DNA of 64,000 bases from positions 4,458,501 through 4,522,500 of the forward strand of contig NC_021505.1 in the NCBI RefSeq assembly GCF_000412675.1, given 5' to 3'. Made by a program: the position numbers and the translations under genes. The stretch comes from Pseudomonas putida NBRC 14164. GTDB taxonomy: Bacteria > Pseudomonadota > Gammaproteobacteria > Pseudomonadales > Pseudomonadaceae. Below the pieces are notes generated by a model, which was not told where the DNA came from, ran no database searches, and saw nothing but the letters and a program-made list of their open reading frames with translations. Shown here in pieces: positions 61,177-64,000 of this stretch (its first letter is position 1; each line of letters starts with the position of its first letter).

Positions 61177-62916
61177 ATGAAGCTTCAGCATCACATTAGA
61201 TCGACGCTGGGCTGGTGCCTCTCGGTAGGCACCAAGCTCTTGCGGGTTGTGCCCATCACGACTTTTACAGTGCAGCTCACGACCTTGGCGAGCCAGATAT
61301 TTCTACTGCTCGCCTTTTTCCTACCTTTGAAAGTCATAATTTTATTAGGCTCGGAAAAAATACCTAGCTATTTCCCCAGCGCACTTCAAGCGCTGAGGAA
61401 AAATCATTTAATAGTATCACTTAGCGTGGCCGCAGCGACATGCTATGTGCTCTATCTGCTTAGTGAACTTCTTATTGCATACTGCTGTCGTAAAGGTGCG
61501 CGCACATTACTGCTTCGCAGTGCGAAGCTGAACATGTTCGAGAACCAGGAAAAAGTTGCAACCCATGCGTACTCCAGATTCAATCGTGCCATGGCAGCGG
61601 CGACTTTCTTTATTATAAGCACCATTACACTACTGATCATATATCCGAAACTGCTTATCGTTGTATTTAGCTACACCGTACTTGCCACATCATTATGCAT
61701 CACCCTGTATAATTTCAGTTTCAAAGCTCAATCTCAGTTTCAACAGCACCATAGCAACATTCTCAATTCGCTTTCAGCCACTGGTTTCTTGCTCAGTTTT
61801 TTTTGCCTCGTTGCCGACTTTTTGTACTTTCCACACCAACGTATTTTCCATGCCGTCATTGCTGTACTGGTCCTGCGCCAGGCCTTGCAGCGCCTGACCA
61901 GCATGGTACTAGACATTATTAGTCTGCGTATGCAACATCGACAGATCAATGCGATGTTCTTCCAGTCCCAACCCTTGCTCGAACAGCGGCAGACCAATCA
62001 AGAACTTGAGAGCCTGCTTAGTCCACCCAGTCGTGAAGCTTGGATAAAAAGTTTAATGGAGCAAGCGGGGATCAAAACGGCAGAGGGACTGCAAATCAGC
62101 TGGCACCAAATTGATGCCGTTGATGTTTACGCATTCCATATCACTGTGATGGAACACCATGAACCTAAAGAATACTTGGCCAAGCTATTTGGCAACAACA
62201 TTGCGACGCTCGCGAAACAGGAACGGCTACTATTCGAGCACCAGCCGCATTTGCCTTCAATCGAGTGGGTCGGGCATCACCTACTGCACGGCGTCGACTG
62301 TCATCTCTTCCGTCTAGATGGCCACAAGAAGCTGATCAGACGCCAAATTGGCGATGGCGTCGTAGCGATCAATGAGCAGCTTCTTCGCTGCGAACCGGCG
62401 CACGAATTGCTAATACGCTTCAGCCGTACTCGCCCTTACTTAGAGCAACGACTGGATAAGAGATTTATTGAACCTCTACGGTTCGTGTGCTCGACTCCGG
62501 AGGAAGCAGATAAGGTTGATCGCTTGCTTGAATCTTTCGATTTGATTATTGAAAAACTCCGCAACTTACCACGACAGATCGTGTCATTGGACATTACGTC
62601 AGAATCTTTGCTCATTTCTGCCTCACAGAAGTATAAACTGAGCCATTGGAGCAGTTGGCGCATTGAAGCTGCCGGTAGTAATTGGCCTATCGGAGAAAAA
62701 GAGCGCCTTTGCAAGGCAGTTGAAGCTGCACGCACTCATCGCCCTAGCTTGCAAAACACGCCTACCCACCACGTCGTGTTATCAGCGTTCATGTATAGCT
62801 TTGAGAGACTCTTGCTTAGGAAGGATTATCCAGCCGCACTGAGGTTGCTGGACGACATTCTCGCCGCCAATACAGAGGATAAAGCCCTGGATATTCAGCA
62901 GGAGTTCGTTCAGTGA
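61177..62916 (+). CDS. Membrane protein with degenerate kinase-like C-terminal domain
   Basis: 579 residues. About five or six membrane helices lie in residues 28-235 and loosely resemble an ABC-exporter membrane domain (VVPITTFTVQLTTLASQIF). The C-terminal part (about 300-540) looks like a kinase fold: Lys336 in EYLAKLFGNN, Glu354 in LLFEHQ, then a catalytic-loop-like VSLDITSESLLIS with Asp472 but Ser470 and Ser477 in place of the usual His and Asn, and SHW (489-491) where the second Asp would be. If the fold is right it is a pseudokinase. AT-rich, probably transferred DNA. Its TGA overlaps the next GTG start. Confidence 0.7.
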   Translation: MKLQHHIRSTLGWCLSVGTKLLRVVPITTFTVQLTTLASQIFLLLAFFLPLKVIILLGSEKIPSYFPSALQALRKNHLIVSLSVAAATCYVLYLLSELLIAYCCRKGARTLLLRSAKLNMFENQEKVATHAYSRFNRAMAAATFFIISTITLLIIYPKLLIVVFSYTVLATSLCITLYNFSFKAQSQFQQHHSNILNSLSATGFLLSFFCLVADFLYFPHQRIFHAVIAVLVLRQALQRLTSMVLDIISLRMQHRQINAMFFQSQPLLEQRQTNQELESLLSPPSREAWIKSLMEQAGIKTAEGLQISWHQIDAVDVYAFHITVMEHHEPKEYLAKLFGNNIATLAKQERLLFEHQPHLPSIEWVGHHLLHGVDCHLFRLDGHKKLIRRQIGDGVVAINEQLLRCEPAHELLIRFSRTRPYLEQRLDKRFIEPLRFVCSTPEEADKVDRLLESFDLIIEKLRNLPRQIVSLDITSESLLISASQKYKLSHWSSWRIEAAGSNWPIGEKERLCKAVEAARTHRPSLQNTPTHHVVLSAFMYSFERLLLRKDYPAALRLLDDILAANTEDKALDIQQEFVQ

Positions 62917-64000
62917 AAAAAATCGCCATGATCGTATGGAACGAGTTTCTTAATGATGCCCGAGTGCTCAAAGAAGCCCAGACGTTACAGAGCGCAGGAT
63001 ACCAAGTTCGCGTCTTTGCCTTGCACACGCCCGGCGTCACACGGCAACAAGAGCGCCTGGAGGGTGGAATTGAAGTCTTCCGCGTGGCGCGTAGCCCGCT
63101 CTGGCGATTGCGCAAACGCAAAATCGCTTCTGCTCCAGCCCCCAGCACCAGCAGAAGCCAAGGGCCCATTGGCAAGCTAGGTTTCAAGCATCAACTGTTG
63201 CGTCTGGTCGCCCGCGCCTGGACTCACACAACGCTGCTGGCGCACATGGTCCGTTTTCGCGCAAACGTGGTGCACTCGCACGATGTAAATACGTTGCCAA
63301 CTGCCTGGCTGGCCTCCCGTATGAGCCGTGCCCGCCTGATTTACGACGCTCATGAGATCAGCACCAGCCGTGAAGGCTACGATAGTTTTCGCAAATTGGT
63401 GGGTATGGTCGAGAAGCGACTTATGCCCAGAGCGGATGGCACTATCACGACCACAGATGCCCGCGCCAAGTACTTTGCCCGGGCTTATCAAGTCACACGC
63501 CCGACAGTGCTGCAGAACCGGCCCCGGTTAACGCGCTGCGGACGCACAAATCGGATTCGTGAAGAGCTTGGCCTCACTGAGCAATGGCCAATCATTGTTT
63601 ATCAAGGTGGCCTGCAGCAGGGTCGTGGTCTTGAGAAGCTCATTCGTACCGCAGGGAACGTTCCAGACGCTTATTTCGTGCTCATTGGTGGGGGGCGCCT
63701 GGCCCACAGCCTGAGTCAGATCATTGAAGAACTCGAACTGCAAGACCGGGTACGCATCATCCCCACAGTACCGCTGGCAGAGCTCCCGAGCTACACGGCC
63801 TCAGCGGATATCGGTGTGCAACCCATTGAGAACACCTGCCTCAATCACTACACCACCGACTCGAACAAACTGTTCGAATATCTGATTGCCGGGCTACCCG
63901 TTGTGGCGACGGACTTTCCGGAAATCCGTCGTATTGTGCGAAAGAATGATGTTGGCGTACTCGTTCCCGCCAATGATCCGACGAGCCTAGCACACGCCCT
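62913..64000 (+). CDS. Family 4 glycosyltransferase (runs off right edge)
   Basis: The first 362 codons of a GT-B glycosyltransferase. The N-terminal domain starts KKIAMIVWNEFLNDARVLKEA; VHSHDVNTLPTAWLASRM is the acceptor-side motif; the nucleotide-sugar domain has VYQGGLQQGRGLEKLI, LIGGGRLAHSL and the EX7E-type NKLFEYLIAGLPVVATDFPE. The start is GTG at 62913, overlapping the previous stop (GTGA), with CAGGAG eight bases upstream. The sugar donor is unknown. Confidence 0.9.
   Translation, partial: MKKIAMIVWNEFLNDARVLKEAQTLQSAGYQVRVFALHTPGVTRQQERLEGGIEVFRVARSPLWRLRKRKIASAPAPSTSRSQGPIGKLGFKHQLLRLVARAWTHTTLLAHMVRFRANVVHSHDVNTLPTAWLASRMSRARLIYDAHEISTSREGYDSFRKLVGMVEKRLMPRADGTITTTDARAKYFARAYQVTRPTVLQNRPRLTRCGRTNRIREELGLTEQWPIIVYQGGLQQGRGLEKLIRTAGNVPDAYFVLIGGGRLAHSLSQIIEELELQDRVRIIPTVPLAELPSYTASADIGVQPIENTCLNHYTTDSNKLFEYLIAGLPVVATDFPEIRRIVRKNDVGVLVPANDPTSLAHA

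Overview
This is a chromosomal segment of a fluorescent pseudomonad, most likely of the Pseudomonas putida group. The evidence is the high GC content, the many P. putida-style REP elements (cores such as GCGGGCNNGCCCGC, GCTGGCTTGCCGGC and GCAGCCTTGTGCTGC), an EF-P with Arg32 beside its rhamnosyltransferase EarP, and a gene order I recognise from other Pseudomonas genomes (deaD / class II DAHP synthase / ohr-efp-earP; MFS / aroC / prmB / folE). No database search was possible, so species-level placement is inference.

Bases 1-49.5 kb are core-like and metabolically mixed. They start with the 5' part of a cold-shock DEAD-box helicase. Next come a spermidine-synthase-like protein, a class II DAHP synthase, two divergent LysR pairs, the ohrR/ohr peroxide module and the earP-efp translation module. 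A Gre-type factor, a LysR/SDR pair, MFS transporters, a TonB receptor, a tRNA-Ser(GGA), a crotonase, PlsC and CorA follow. After a large tandem REP array at 19.35-20.01 kb come an amidotransferase, a cytochrome c, RraB, a sulfatase-type phosphoglycerol transferase and a ZIP transporter. An ankyrin protein, a degenerate acireductone-dioxygenase-like cupin with its MFS partner, aroC, prmB, an isochorismatase-like protein, an Smr protein and folE come next. The block ends with GSTs, BenE, an HBM-type chemoreceptor, a MocR regulator, SDR and quinone-reductase-type enzymes, an acyltransferase, pyrF and a ComEA-like protein. Nearly every convergent or 3' intergenic gap in this block carries a REP single or pair.

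From about 49.5 kb the character changes. A 685-bp AT-richer, gene-free leader precedes a co-directional surface-polysaccharide cluster that runs off the right edge. wecB and wecC make UDP-ManNAcA. A 2,124-residue protein fuses a SAM methyltransferase, about 750 residues of coiled coil and three glycosyltransferase-like regions. It is followed by a rhamnosyltransferase-like/DUF6270 protein, a small lipoprotein, a membrane protein with a degenerate kinase-like tail and a GT4 glycosyltransferase. Genes from about 59 kb are visibly more AT-rich, and I see no REP element in the cluster, which fits a horizontally exchanged O-antigen or exopolysaccharide locus.

The most interesting candidate system is this cluster. 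Its architecture recalls the E. coli WbdD/WbdA chain terminator and polymerase pair, in which a methyltransferase is joined to a coiled-coil ruler, but here a methyltransferase, a ruler-like coiled coil and several transferases share one chain.
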